Part shown: in pieces, positions 1 to 6,810 of the stretch
How positions within the stretch are numbered: the first letter of the stretch is position 1
Layout: each line of letters starts with the position of its first letter
Source: Limosilactobacillus caviae
GTDB taxonomy: Bacteria > Bacillota > Bacilli > Lactobacillales > Lactobacillaceae
NCBI RefSeq assembly: GCF_014635905.1
Contig: NZ_BMDS01000001.1
Location: forward strand, 248,001-312,000
DNA length: 64,000 bases
Reading direction: 5' to 3'
Program-made: the position numbers and the translations under genes
Notes under the pieces: model-generated
Told to the model about the DNA's origin: nothing
The model's input: only the letters and a program-made list of their open reading frames with translations
The model's database searches: none

Positions 1-1
1 A

Positions 2-70
2 ATTCAACAAGCATATGAAGCGATGGACAAACGTGAAGCAATCAAGTCATTAATTATGGTCAGTGAATAA
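2..70 (+). CDS. C-terminal tail of a truncated upstream gene, probably a zinc-type alcohol dehydrogenase/quinone reductase
   Basis: The window opens inside a reading frame that runs to a TAA at 68-70 and gives 22 residues ending KREAIKSLIMVSE. A helix of the type QAYEAMDKREAIKSLI is common at the C terminus of medium-chain zinc-binding dehydrogenases, where it follows the last NAD-domain strand. The fragment is too short for certainty. It is followed by a short-chain dehydrogenase with its own ribosome binding site 20 bases further on, so the two could share a transcript. Confidence 0.45.
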   Translation: MQQAYEAMDKREAIKSLIMVSE

Positions 71-107
71 TTTAATCGTCCATCTCAAGATAAGGAGTGT
101 AGTGAAT

Positions 108-884
108 ATGAGTACAATTTTCATTGTTGGTTCGTCATCTGGAATTGGTAAAGCAACAGCAAAATTATTTGCAGAAAAAGGGTGGACGGTGATTGCTACC
201 ATGCGTTCACCTGAAAAAGAAACCGAATTAACATCCTATCAAAATGTTTTTATTTATCCACTTGATGTAACGAAGCCTGAACAAATCTCAAAGACAGTTT
301 CAACAGTTCTCGAAAAGCATGAAGTTGATGTCCTGTTCAATAATGCTGGCTATGGAATGAAGTCACGATTTGAGGATATGACCGAAGAAACCATGCAAAA
401 GTCTTTAAACACTAACCTGCTGGGAATGATCCGTGTCACCCAAAAATTTATCCCGTATTTCAAAAAGAAGAAAAGTGGGCTAATTTTGACAACCACTTCC
501 CTTGTTGGGGAAATGGGATTAGCTCTAGATGGTATTTATGCAGCAGATAAGTGGGCGGTGACTGGAGTATGTGAAATGCTCTACCATGAGTTAGCGCCTT
601 TTGGCATTCAGGTAAAAATTATCGTCCCAGGAGTTGTGAAGACCGGTTTTAAGATGGAGGCATCTGCAATGCCGGGATTTGATCAGTTACTAAAAAATCA
701 AACAGAAATGTTAATGCCAGATACAGATAATTTAGAATCGCCTGAGGAAGTAGCTCAAGATATCTATAAGGCTGTCACTGATAATGATCGTGATCGGATG
801 TGTTATGTTACTGGTAAGATTACCAAAGAATTATATGAAAAACGCCAAGAACTTGGTGATGAAGCATTTCGTAAATATATTTAG
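108..884 (+). CDS. Short-chain dehydrogenase/reductase (SDR family)
   Basis: A 258-residue classical SDR, presumably a cytosolic NAD(P)-dependent oxidoreductase; the substrate cannot be read from sequence. The cofactor loop GSSSGIG is at residues 8-14, NNAG at 78-81, and the catalytic Tyr144 and Lys148 lie in a YAADK motif (the usual motif is YxASK), with Ser131 upstream. An in-frame start at 63 exists, but the ATG at 108 is preceded by AAGGAG at 92-97 and begins exactly at the Rossmann strand, so I prefer it. A long-stem terminator follows. Confidence 0.9.
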   Translation: MSTIFIVGSSSGIGKATAKLFAEKGWTVIATMRSPEKETELTSYQNVFIYPLDVTKPEQISKTVSTVLEKHEVDVLFNNAGYGMKSRFEDMTEETMQKSLNTNLLGMIRVTQKFIPYFKKKKSGLILTTTSLVGEMGLALDGIYAADKWAVTGVCEMLYHELAPFGIQVKIIVPGVVKTGFKMEASAMPGFDQLLKNQTEMLMPDTDNLESPEEVAQDIYKAVTDNDRDRMCYVTGKITKELYEKRQELGDEAFRKYI

Positions 885-885
885 G

Positions 886-972
886 CACGACTAATGAAAA
901 ATTGCTAGTGTGTACGTTATGCGTATAACTTCATAGGCTGAATAAATAATTTATCTAGTCGTGAAGTTTTTT
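886..972 (+). terminator. Probable intrinsic terminator after the SDR gene
   Basis: CACGACTA at 886-893 pairs with TAGTCGTG at 956-963, followed by a T-rich run. The loop is long (about 60 bases), so the fold is less certain than other terminators here. Confidence 0.45.
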
Positions 973-1007
973 GTAGATCCAGTTGTTTATTTTATGAAAA
1001 GTAACTG

Positions 1008-1047
1008 AAAAATGACGATCCAGCATTAAAACTGTACCGTCATTTTT
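1008..1047 (-). terminator. Intrinsic terminator of the HxlR gene
   Basis: AAAAATGACG at 1008-1017 is the exact complement of CGTCATTTTT at 1038-1047. It overlaps the stop codon of the minus-strand HxlR gene and is flanked by A/T runs, so it may work in both directions. Confidence 0.7.
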
Positions 1048-1429
1048 AATTCTCAAATTTTGCCCGATGCACTTTCTCAAAATGTTTCCCTGTATATATT
1101 TCCGTATCACTATGCTTAATCGCCCAATTAGAAATCGTATTAAGCACCGGAATCAGGCTTTTACCTTCAGCCGTCAATGAGTATTCGACCCGAATCGGCA
1201 TCTCATTATATTGTCGACGCTCAATAATTCCTGCCTGCTGTAATTCATGGAGACTATCTGCTAAAGCAGCGTCTGAGATATTTTCCATTTGTGCTTTTAG
1301 TTCGCCGTAGCGCATTGAATTAACGTGACCAAGAATACAGAGAATCCGTGGCTTCCACTTGCCACCAAAGATATCTAATCCATAGTCAACAGTACAATAA
1401 TATTCTTTTGGTATTTTACGTTGATACAT
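1046..1429 (-). CDS. HxlR/DUF24-family transcriptional regulator
   Basis: A 127-residue winged-helix regulator of the HxlR (DUF24) family. The pattern DYGLDIFGGKWKPRILCIL near the N terminus, followed by a recognition-helix region and a beta-wing ending RVEYSLTAEGKSLIPVL, is diagnostic. Cys12 sits just before the first helix, the place of the redox-sensing cysteine in YodB-type members, so thiol/quinone sensing is possible. It is divergent from the ABM-like gene at 1546, with an inverted repeat between them, so it probably regulates that gene and itself. One of three HxlR genes in the window. Confidence 0.9.
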   Translation of the reverse strand: MYQRKIPKEYYCTVDYGLDIFGGKWKPRILCILGHVNSMRYGELKAQMENISDAALADSLHELQQAGIIERRQYNEMPIRVEYSLTAEGKSLIPVLNTISNWAIKHSDTEIYTGKHFEKVHRAKFEN

Positions 1430-1483
1430 ACCTGACCTTCCTCAAAAATTATTTAGTAGCTCAATCGTTTTTGAATTCGTATT

Positions 1484-1515
1484 AATTTTGATTGTAAACG
1501 ACTATTATCAAAATT
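1484..1515. promoter_or_regulatory. Inverted repeat, candidate HxlR operator
   Basis: AATTTTGAT at 1484-1492 and its exact complement ATCAAAATT at 1507-1515 are separated by 14 bases in the divergent promoter region between the HxlR gene and the ABM-like gene. The position suits an operator controlling both; no assignment to a known box is made. Confidence 0.5.
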
Positions 1516-1545
1516 GTAAATTAATTGATTTGAGGAGGAAATAAA

Positions 1546-1836
1546 ATGGCAGTTAAAGCATATTTACAAGTAACAATGGTAATTCCGGAGAAGAATCGGG
1601 CAGCTGCAGCAAAGGTTTATACAGACTACCGTGAACCGTTCCTCAAGACTATCCCCGGTGCAGAAACCAAGGATCTTTTAATTCGAGATGAAGATGTCCA
1701 AGTCCTTCATGGCTTTGATAGTGTTGAACAAGCCAAGGCATACCTCGACAGTGAAATGTTTACCCAACATGTTTTTCCAGGGTTAAAGCCAACATGGTCA
1801 GCAGACCCCGAAGTACGGATTTATAGTGTAAATTAA
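1546..1836 (+). CDS. Small ABM-like dimeric alpha/beta-barrel protein
   Basis: A 96-residue protein with the size and pattern of antibiotic-biosynthesis-monooxygenase-like ferredoxin folds: an initial strand (KAYLQVTMVI), a helix, a strand with LLIRDEDVQVLHGFDSVEQAKAYL, and a final strand. Members act as small monooxygenases, heme or quinone-handling enzymes, or have no known activity. No catalytic residue can be assigned. A strong TGAGGAGG ribosome binding site precedes the ATG. The divergent HxlR gene suggests induction by a reactive electrophile; this is inference. Confidence 0.65.
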   Translation: MAVKAYLQVTMVIPEKNRAAAAKVYTDYREPFLKTIPGAETKDLLIRDEDVQVLHGFDSVEQAKAYLDSEMFTQHVFPGLKPTWSADPEVRIYSVN

Positions 1837-1853
1837 ATTGAATAGCGTTTCTT

Positions 1854-1886
1854 AATGGCATCGCATAATAGTGGTGCCATTTTTTT
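1854..1886 (+). terminator. Intrinsic terminator
   Basis: AATGGCA at 1854-1860 pairs with TGCCATT at 1874-1880, followed by an uninterrupted T run. It ends the ABM-like transcript and lies just beyond the end of the convergent HAD gene. Confidence 0.8.
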
Positions 1887-1891
1887 GTAAG

Positions 1892-2683
1892 CTAATTAAG
1901 CAATCTATTTATCTCGTGTAACACCGCTTGATCATCATTAGTTCCAATTATATGAGTAGCTGCTTTCTTGACGTTTGTCGGTGCGTTTTCCATGGCGTAA
2001 CTTGTACCAGCGAGGTCAAACATCTCAAGATCATTTTCACCATCGCCAAAGACCACTAAATCGGTTGGTGAAATTTGCCAACGATTGAGTAACTTTTTTA
2101 ACCCGTATGATTTATCCATTTCTGGAATGATTAAATCAATTGCGCCATTACCACTAGCAGTTGCACGGATAATTCCCGCAAATCTAGTGTTGATGTTATG
2201 TGCGATTGTCCGCATGTTTGCTGGCGGGACGACTAGGGCAAATTTAAAGATTTTGTCATTGAGGGACGAAAAATCTTTAACGACCTTGGTACGTGTATAG
2301 AAGCGATGAAGCCCCTGTTTGAATTTTTCAGGCATAGTATCTTTAACATAGGCAAATTGGCGGCCGCAAACAACGTAGTAAGTATCGGGAATCGCATCAA
2401 TATAGGCGATAATGTCTTCAACATCATTCATCTTTAACTGACCACAGGCAATTTCTTCTCCTTGATCAACCGTTAAAACACCATTTTCAGCGACAAAGGC
2501 AATCTGATTAGCAATGTCTGGGAAAAGTGACCGAAGAAAGTAATATTGATCACCACTAGCAACAATAAACTTAACATTTCGTTGCTGCATTAGCTGAAAA
2601 GCAGTATTGAATAGCCGGTGGTCATACGTCCGGTTAGTTGTCAGAAATGTGCCGTCAATATCGGTAGCAATTGCACGAATCAT
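1892..2683 (-). CDS. Cof-type HAD-IIB family sugar-phosphate phosphatase
   Basis: A 263-residue HAD hydrolase of the Cof/YcsE type. Motif I DIDGTFL is near residue 8, motif II is around VASGDQYYFL, and motif IV FGDGENDLEMF is near the C terminus. These enzymes dephosphorylate small phosphorylated metabolites such as sugar phosphates and flavin precursors; the substrate is unknown here. The open frame extends upstream to 2827, but GGAGG at 2691-2695 and the conserved MIRAIATDIDG start mark 2683. It is divergent from the MerR gene. Confidence 0.9.
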   Translation of the reverse strand: MIRAIATDIDGTFLTTNRTYDHRLFNTAFQLMQQRNVKFIVASGDQYYFLRSLFPDIANQIAFVAENGVLTVDQGEEIACGQLKMNDVEDIIAYIDAIPDTYYVVCGRQFAYVKDTMPEKFKQGLHRFYTRTKVVKDFSSLNDKIFKFALVVPPANMRTIAHNINTRFAGIIRATASGNGAIDLIIPEMDKSYGLKKLLNRWQISPTDLVVFGDGENDLEMFDLAGTSYAMENAPTNVKKAATHIIGTNDDQAVLHEINRLLN

Positions 2684-2756
2684 AAAGCATCCTCCATATA
2701 AGCATTTTGAGTTTATTTTAAAATTAGCCCTGTAAAAAAAGCAAGGCAGTAAATGT

Positions 2757-2811
2757 TTGAAACTCAAAATTAGCGCGATATAATAATCAGAAATTAAAGC
2801 TAACTTTAAGT
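2757..2811 (+). promoter_or_regulatory. merR promoter with operator-like inverted repeat
   Basis: TTGAAA at 2757-2762, a 16-base spacer and TATAAT at 2779-2784 form a promoter for the MerR gene. Just downstream, 2793-2810 matches 14 of 18 bases of the core of the perfect palindrome upstream of the flavodoxin gene, including the whole half-site ACTTTAAG. This suggests autorepression by binding after the -10. Confidence 0.55.
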
Positions 2812-2825
2812 AGAGGAGGATTCTC

Positions 2826-3272
2826 ATGCTAACGACAGAAAAAGTGTACTCAATTGGTGAAGTTTCAAAGATAACCGGACTTCCTAGTTCGACGATTCGT
2901 TACTATGATAGTCTGGAATTTTTACCTTATTTACAAAAAAGCTCTCGCGGAATCCGCAAGTTTACTCAAAGGGATATTGATACAATCCGGGTGATCGAAT
3001 GTTTGAAAAAGACCGGTTTAACGCTTAAAGAAATTCAGGATTATACGCGACTAATTGCTCAGGGTGATGATTCAATTGTTGAACGTCAAAAATTATTTCA
3101 CGCAATTCGGCGAAGATTTCTTAATAGAATGGAAGAAATGCAAAAGAACTTACAAATTTTAGACTTTAAATGTGCATATTATGACCAAGCAGTTAAAGAT
3201 GGAACGGAAAAGAATGTTTTAGAGTCAATGCCGCTTATGGAAGTGTTTTCAAAAATCGAAAATGAAAATTAA
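2826..3272 (+). CDS. MerR-family transcriptional regulator
   Basis: A 148-residue MerR-family protein. The N-terminal helix-turn-helix reads YSIGEVSKITGLPSSTIRYYDS (positions 8-29), followed by the wing (GIRKFTQRDI) and a long dimerisation helix. The C-terminal effector region is short and lacks the cysteine set of metal sensors, so it resembles the redox/aldehyde or orphan subgroup. It starts at an ATG with GAGGAGG upstream. The downstream flavodoxin gene has an ideal MerR promoter (see 3282-3312), so this is very probably its regulator. Confidence 0.9.
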   Translation: MLTTEKVYSIGEVSKITGLPSSTIRYYDSLEFLPYLQKSSRGIRKFTQRDIDTIRVIECLKKTGLTLKEIQDYTRLIAQGDDSIVERQKLFHAIRRRFLNRMEEMQKNLQILDFKCAYYDQAVKDGTEKNVLESMPLMEVFSKIENEN

Positions 3273-3281
3273 TTTTAGTGC

Positions 3282-3312
3282 TTGACTTAAAGTATACTTT
3301 AAGTCTTATACT
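3282..3312 (+). promoter_or_regulatory. MerR-type promoter and operator of the flavodoxin gene
   Basis: TTGACT at 3282-3287 and TATACT at 3307-3312 are separated by 19 bases, the over-long spacing typical of MerR-activated promoters. A perfect 22-bp palindrome at 3284-3305 fills the spacer, centred between 3294 and 3295. The site lies right after the merR stop codon. Confidence 0.85.
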
Positions 3313-3355
3313 AACCATATTCTTAAGAGATAAAATGATTAAGGAGAGATTTTAT

Positions 3356-3841
3356 ATGGCAAAGACCCTTGTTTTATACTACTCTGCAACAAACACGACT
3401 AAGAAAATTGCAGAAAAGGTTGCTCAAAAATTAGATGCCGATATTGCGGAAATTCATGCTGCTCAGCCATATACTGCCGCAGACCTCGATTGGCATGATT
3501 CAACTAGTCGGACGTCAATCGAACAGCACGATCACAATAGTCGAGTAGCTGTTAAAGAGGATTTTCCAGATATTTCAGGATACGATAATATCGTGATTGG
3601 ACACCCGATCTGGTGGGCGATTCCACCCCGAATGATTGCTGATTTAATTGATAAGCTAGATCTCAATGGTAAGAACTTAGCACTTTTTGCCACTTCTGGC
3701 GGAACTAATTATGATCGTTCGCAAAGCTTTATTGAAAGGGCAATCAAAGAAAATAATTATGATACTAAGGTTAATCAAGGAGCCGTGTTAAATAATGCCG
3801 GTCAAATCGATTCATGGGTAGATAACCTTAGCTTGGCATAA
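3356..3841 (+). CDS. Flavodoxin-family protein
   Basis: A 161-residue flavodoxin-like protein. The FMN phosphate loop is YSATNTTKKIAEKVA near residues 9-23. Further FMN contacts are predicted around IGHPIWWAIPP and the ATSGGTNYDRS loop. It may carry electrons or act as an NAD(P)H-linked quinone/flavin reductase partner in the cytosol. The ATG at 3356 has AAGGAGAGA upstream; an earlier frame start at 3278 lies inside the promoter and is discarded. Transcription probably depends on the MerR protein encoded just upstream. Confidence 0.88.
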   Translation: MAKTLVLYYSATNTTKKIAEKVAQKLDADIAEIHAAQPYTAADLDWHDSTSRTSIEQHDHNSRVAVKEDFPDISGYDNIVIGHPIWWAIPPRMIADLIDKLDLNGKNLALFATSGGTNYDRSQSFIERAIKENNYDTKVNQGAVLNNAGQIDSWVDNLSLA

Positions 3842-3845
3842 TTTA

Positions 3846-3890
3846 ATAGCTACTGATTGGGAAGCTCTTCGGGTCAGTAGCTATATTTAT
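3846..3890 (+). terminator. Intrinsic terminator after the flavodoxin gene
   Basis: TAGCTACTGA at 3847-3856 pairs with TCAGTAGCTA at 3874-3883. The T tract is weak. Confidence 0.6.
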
Positions 3891-3910
3891 AGTCTTACCA
3901 TTCCTTTTAG

Positions 3911-3926
3911 TTATAGTTAACTATAA
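3911..3926. promoter_or_regulatory. Perfect 16-bp palindrome upstream of the acetyltransferase
   Basis: TTATAGTTAACTATAA is fully self-complementary and lies 26 bases before the putative GTG start. It may be an operator. Its half-site ATAGTTA recurs in the inverted repeat upstream of the MacB-like gene at 50572-50591. Confidence 0.45.
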
Positions 3927-3951
3927 AATATAAGTCTTTAACATTCTTACC

Positions 3952-4530
3952 GTGAGTAGTTATGATGAATATAACAAATCAATAAGGCGAGGGATGTTAA
4001 TGCAACACGCAGATCTTAAAGAGATAAAGGAGATTACTAAAACTGCTTTAAAAAACCAAGACCTTCTTCAACAATTGAATAGCAGTGCAGCTTCACAAAA
4101 AGAAATTCGGCAGGTGATTGGCAAGATTACTAGTCAGCAGATTGATGATTCGGTTGAAATAAGATTGCCAATTCGTAGTGACTACGGTGCTAATTTAAGA
4201 ATTGGGAAAGGCGTCTTTATCAATAGTGGTGTAATGTTTACTGACCTTGGCGGGATTACATTAGCTGATAAAGTTTTAGTTGGTCCGAATGCAACGATTA
4301 TTTCAGTAAATCACCCGTTAGACCCGCAGAAAAGGCACGAGGTTGAGATGAAGCCGGTGCTGATTGATGAAAATGTTTGGCTGGGTGCTAATTCAACGAT
4401 TTTACCTGGTATAACAGTTGGTAAAAATGCTGTTGTTGCGGCAGGCGCGGTTGTGACGAAAGATGTTCCGGCTAATACAGTTGTGGCCGGCGTACCAGCA
4501 AAAATAATTAAGGAAATTGGAGAGAAATAA
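3952..4530 (+). CDS. Hexapeptide-repeat acetyltransferase (maltose/galactoside O-acetyltransferase-like)
   Basis: A 192-residue left-handed beta-helix acyltransferase that would move acetyl from acetyl-CoA onto a sugar or similar hydroxyl. Hexapeptide repeats run from about residue 80; the catalytic-type His lies in ISVNHPLDP, and the C-terminal coil has ILPGITVGKNAVVAAGAVVTKDVP and VVAGVPAKIIKEI. The start is unsettled: the GTG at 3952 has no good ribosome binding site, while the ATG at 3994 has a modest AAGG. Family members carry an N-terminal segment like the one encoded from 3952. Confidence 0.85.
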   Translation: MSSYDEYNKSIRRGMLMQHADLKEIKEITKTALKNQDLLQQLNSSAASQKEIRQVIGKITSQQIDDSVEIRLPIRSDYGANLRIGKGVFINSGVMFTDLGGITLADKVLVGPNATIISVNHPLDPQKRHEVEMKPVLIDENVWLGANSTILPGITVGKNAVVAAGAVVTKDVPANTVVAGVPAKIIKEIGEK

Positions 4531-4603
4531 TTAGTGATACTAGTGTAATCAGGGCGCAATATTGAATAATTTAAGACAAATTGATTCTTGGATTCAAAGC
4601 CTA

Positions 4604-4647
4604 AAAAAGCTACCGACCTAGGAATGTATTAGCTCAGTAGCCTTTTG
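4604..4647. terminator. Hairpin between convergent genes
   Basis: AGCTAC near 4608-4613 pairs with GTAGCC near 4637-4642, with an A run on one side and a T run on the other. It can terminate both the acetyltransferase and the toxin transcript. Confidence 0.6.
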
Positions 4648-4687
4648 ATGTTAATTTGTAATACTACAATGCTTCTAATAGATCAAT

Positions 4688-5023
4688 CTATCGTTTCTTA
4701 TGATAGCGACCATAGAATAATTTTTTATGGGAATCAATATCAACAGCAACCAGCACTAAATCTTGATTGTCAATTTTGTAAATAATAACAATATCGTTTG
4801 TTTCAGTTGGTTGTTGTCCTTTAGGGGTATCGCGAAGATGAAATTCACGATAACCGGTATAATTTCCTTCAAGTTCATGATCGTGGAAATCGTTTGGAAG
4901 GGTATCACCATCTAGTAGGATAAAAATAGCTTCTTTTACTTCATCAATAATTGTTATATCGAGTTGTGCAAGATAAGTTAAGCTTCTTTCAAATGATTTT
5001 CGTGGTTTATATTGATACATCAT
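4688..5023 (-). CDS. RelE/ParE-superfamily toxin (YafQ-like)
   Basis: A 111-residue protein of the RelE/YafQ mRNA-interferase fold. The core reads LPNDFHDHELEGNYTGYREFHLRD, then IVIIYKIDNQDLVLVAVDIDSHKKLF; YafQ-type toxins have the same LPxxxxDHxLxG and YRxxH elements and cut mRNA on the ribosome. An insertion around KGQQPTETND sits before the IIYKI strand, and the C terminus GRYHKKR is basic. It overlaps the upstream antitoxin by 4 bases (ATGA), the normal translational coupling of type II modules. Confidence 0.88.
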   Translation of the reverse strand: MMYQYKPRKSFERSLTYLAQLDITIIDEVKEAIFILLDGDTLPNDFHDHELEGNYTGYREFHLRDTPKGQQPTETNDIVIIYKIDNQDLVLVAVDIDSHKKLFYGRYHKKR

Positions 5024-5322
5024 TGTTTACTACGGTTATCCTTTGGTTTAAAACTATTCCAATAGTCGTCAGTTGGTTCAACGATTGGGTCATCGGGTAA
5101 TACATGCATTTCTATTAGCTTATCTCTTGCGATTGCATAATTTAGCGAATCTTCCTTGGCATTAACTGCTTCAAGAAGAGTATTGAGTTGTTCTTGTGAG
5201 ATAACAGCTGCAGCTCGTTGATTAGAACGTGCAATTAGCACTGTTTGATTTTCGTCATTTACTTGATCTAAGTAGTCTTTAATATGGTTACGAAAATCAC
5301 TTTGAGTAGTAGCAATTGGCAT
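5020..5322 (-). CDS. Phd/YefM-family antitoxin
   Basis: A 100-residue antitoxin with an N-terminal Phd/YefM DNA-binding domain (ATTQSDFRNHIKDYLDQVNDENQTVLIAR followed by AAAVISQEQLNTLLEA) and an acidic, probably disordered C-terminal tail that would wrap the toxin. It is the first gene of a two-gene operon and has GGGAG upstream. A TGTAC inverted repeat in the promoter is the likely autoregulatory site. Pairing a Phd-type antitoxin with a YafQ-like toxin is a mixed but well-known combination. Confidence 0.87.
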   Translation of the reverse strand: MPIATTQSDFRNHIKDYLDQVNDENQTVLIARSNQRAAAVISQEQLNTLLEAVNAKEDSLNYAIARDKLIEMHVLPDDPIVEPTDDYWNSFKPKDNRSKQ

Positions 5323-5356
5323 TATAAGGACTCCCTTCGTATTCTTTACACTATAT

Positions 5357-5374
5357 TGTACTTTATTATGTACA
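5357..5374 (-). promoter_or_regulatory. Operator-like inverted repeat of the toxin-antitoxin operon
   Basis: TGTAC at 5357-5361 and GTACA at 5370-5374 form an inverted repeat about 35 bases upstream of the antitoxin start, within AT-rich promoter DNA. Phd/YefM antitoxins typically bind short palindromes of this kind. Confidence 0.5.
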
Positions 5375-5467
5375 TTATTACCATAATAGGAAATAAAATT
5401 TGCAGTGAGAATGGTTATGAGAAAAACTTGTAGTTAAGAGAATTTAAATAAAACAAAGGAGAAATAA

Positions 5468-6328
5468 ATGCAAAAAATTACTAAAAATATTTTTTTAACT
5501 TTAATAGTAGTTGCGCTTGGATTAGTAGGCTTTACTCATAGAGGAGATGCTAAAGTCAGCTATGTTCAATCATCAACCCCAACAATCTTTGTCCATGGCT
5601 GGGGTAGTAGTTCCCATGCAGAAGAAAAGATGGCGAACGCTGCTCGTGACGCAGGAGTTACTAAAACAATTGTCCGGGCAAATGTTGATAAGAAGGGGAA
5701 TGTTACTTTTAACCGCCAAATCCCAGCTAATGCAGTTAACCCGATTGTTGAAGTGAATTTAGAGGATAATAAATTGGCTGGTTACCAGGATGATTACGCT
5801 CAAGGGTATCGTCACGGTGGGACTTATGTAAAAAATGTAGTAGTTGCTTTGCAAAAACAACATCATTATAAGCAGATTAACTTAGTTGGTCATTCAATGG
5901 GAAACTTAGAGATTATTAACTACATTAATGATAATGTGAATAATAAAAAGTTGCCTAAAGTCGCCCACTTAGTCGCAATTGCCGGTCATTATAATGGGTT
6001 AGTTGGAGAGCGTGAAGCTGAGGCCAAAGTAGATGCGCAAACCGGTGAACCGGAGCAACAGGATTCTGCATATCGTGGATTATTAGGATTGCGCCAAACT
6101 TTTCCTAAGAATACCGCGGTTCTAAATATTTATGGTGATGTTGGTGATGGCAGTCATTCTGATGAAGATGTGCCAGTTAATTCTGCTAAATCATTGAAGT
6201 ACCTTGTTGCTGACCGGGCTAAGTCTTATCAGGAGATCGAAATTCATGGTAAGAATGCTCAACACAGTAAATTACATGATAATAGCCAAGTAAATAAGGC
6301 ACTAATTAAGTTCTTGTGGGAAAAATAA
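5468..6328 (+). CDS. Secreted alpha/beta hydrolase, DUF915 family
   Basis: A 286-residue protein with an N-terminal signal/anchor (positive MQKITKN, then about 15 hydrophobic residues) and an alpha/beta-hydrolase domain. The oxyanion loop HGWG is at 43-46, the nucleophile elbow GHSMG at 141-145 (Ser143), an acid is likely around GDVGDGSHSDEDVP, and the His is in AQHSKLHDN near the end. Lactobacillus DUF915 proteins are annotated as cell-surface hydrolases or esterases with unknown substrates. AAAGGAG precedes the ATG. Its last 13 bases overlap the truncated PadR gene. Confidence 0.88.
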   Translation: MQKITKNIFLTLIVVALGLVGFTHRGDAKVSYVQSSTPTIFVHGWGSSSHAEEKMANAARDAGVTKTIVRANVDKKGNVTFNRQIPANAVNPIVEVNLEDNKLAGYQDDYAQGYRHGGTYVKNVVVALQKQHHYKQINLVGHSMGNLEIINYINDNVNNKKLPKVAHLVAIAGHYNGLVGEREAEAKVDAQTGEPEQQDSAYRGLLGLRQTFPKNTAVLNIYGDVGDGSHSDEDVPVNSAKSLKYLVADRAKSYQEIEIHGKNAQHSKLHDNSQVNKALIKFLWEK

Positions 6329-6810
6329 TTGGTCGTGAAGTTACAGCGGAATTTAGTACTGAAATTGGTGATTTTTGGAAAGCATCGCACAGTCAGATTT
6401 ATCCTGAATTGAGAAGAATGGTAAATGATGGGTGGATTAAAGTTTCAACGAGTAGTGATAATGCCAAGGAAAAGTATTACGAAATAACCGCAACCGGTAA
6501 AAAGACGCTGGACGATTGGCTAAACCAATTAGTTACAGAGTTGCCGGTACATGAAGACCTTTTTTCGCTAAAATTATTTTTTATCAAAGATATGAATGAT
6601 AAGCGGATTCCTGAACTAATTTCCCAACAATTGGTACTATTAAAGAAAGAACTTAATTATTTAGGTTGCCGTCGCCAAAAACTTTTTACTAATGATACGA
6701 TGATTCAAAATAATTATGGTCACTACTTAATCTTGATGCGTGCAATATCACGTACGCAGGGTCAGATTCAGTGGTTGGAGGAAGTACAAAAACAGTTGGA
6801 GGAGAAATAA
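6316..6810 (+). CDS. PadR-family regulator, apparently missing its N-terminal helix
   Basis: A 164-residue PadR-type winged-helix protein from a GTG start without a clear ribosome binding site. FWKASHSQIYPELRRMVNDGWI is the PadR recognition-helix region and the C-terminal half (about 75-164) is the helical dimerisation domain. Intact PadR proteins begin about 20 residues earlier with a conserved helix before the GREVTAEF segment; here that part is replaced by the overlapping end of the DUF915 gene. I infer a deletion that fused the two genes. It may be a pseudogene or still be translated by coupling. A reductase gene overlaps its stop. Confidence 0.75.
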   Translation: MGKIIGREVTAEFSTEIGDFWKASHSQIYPELRRMVNDGWIKVSTSSDNAKEKYYEITATGKKTLDDWLNQLVTELPVHEDLFSLKLFFIKDMNDKRIPELISQQLVLLKKELNYLGCRRQKLFTNDTMIQNNYGHYLILMRAISRTQGQIQWLEEVQKQLEEK

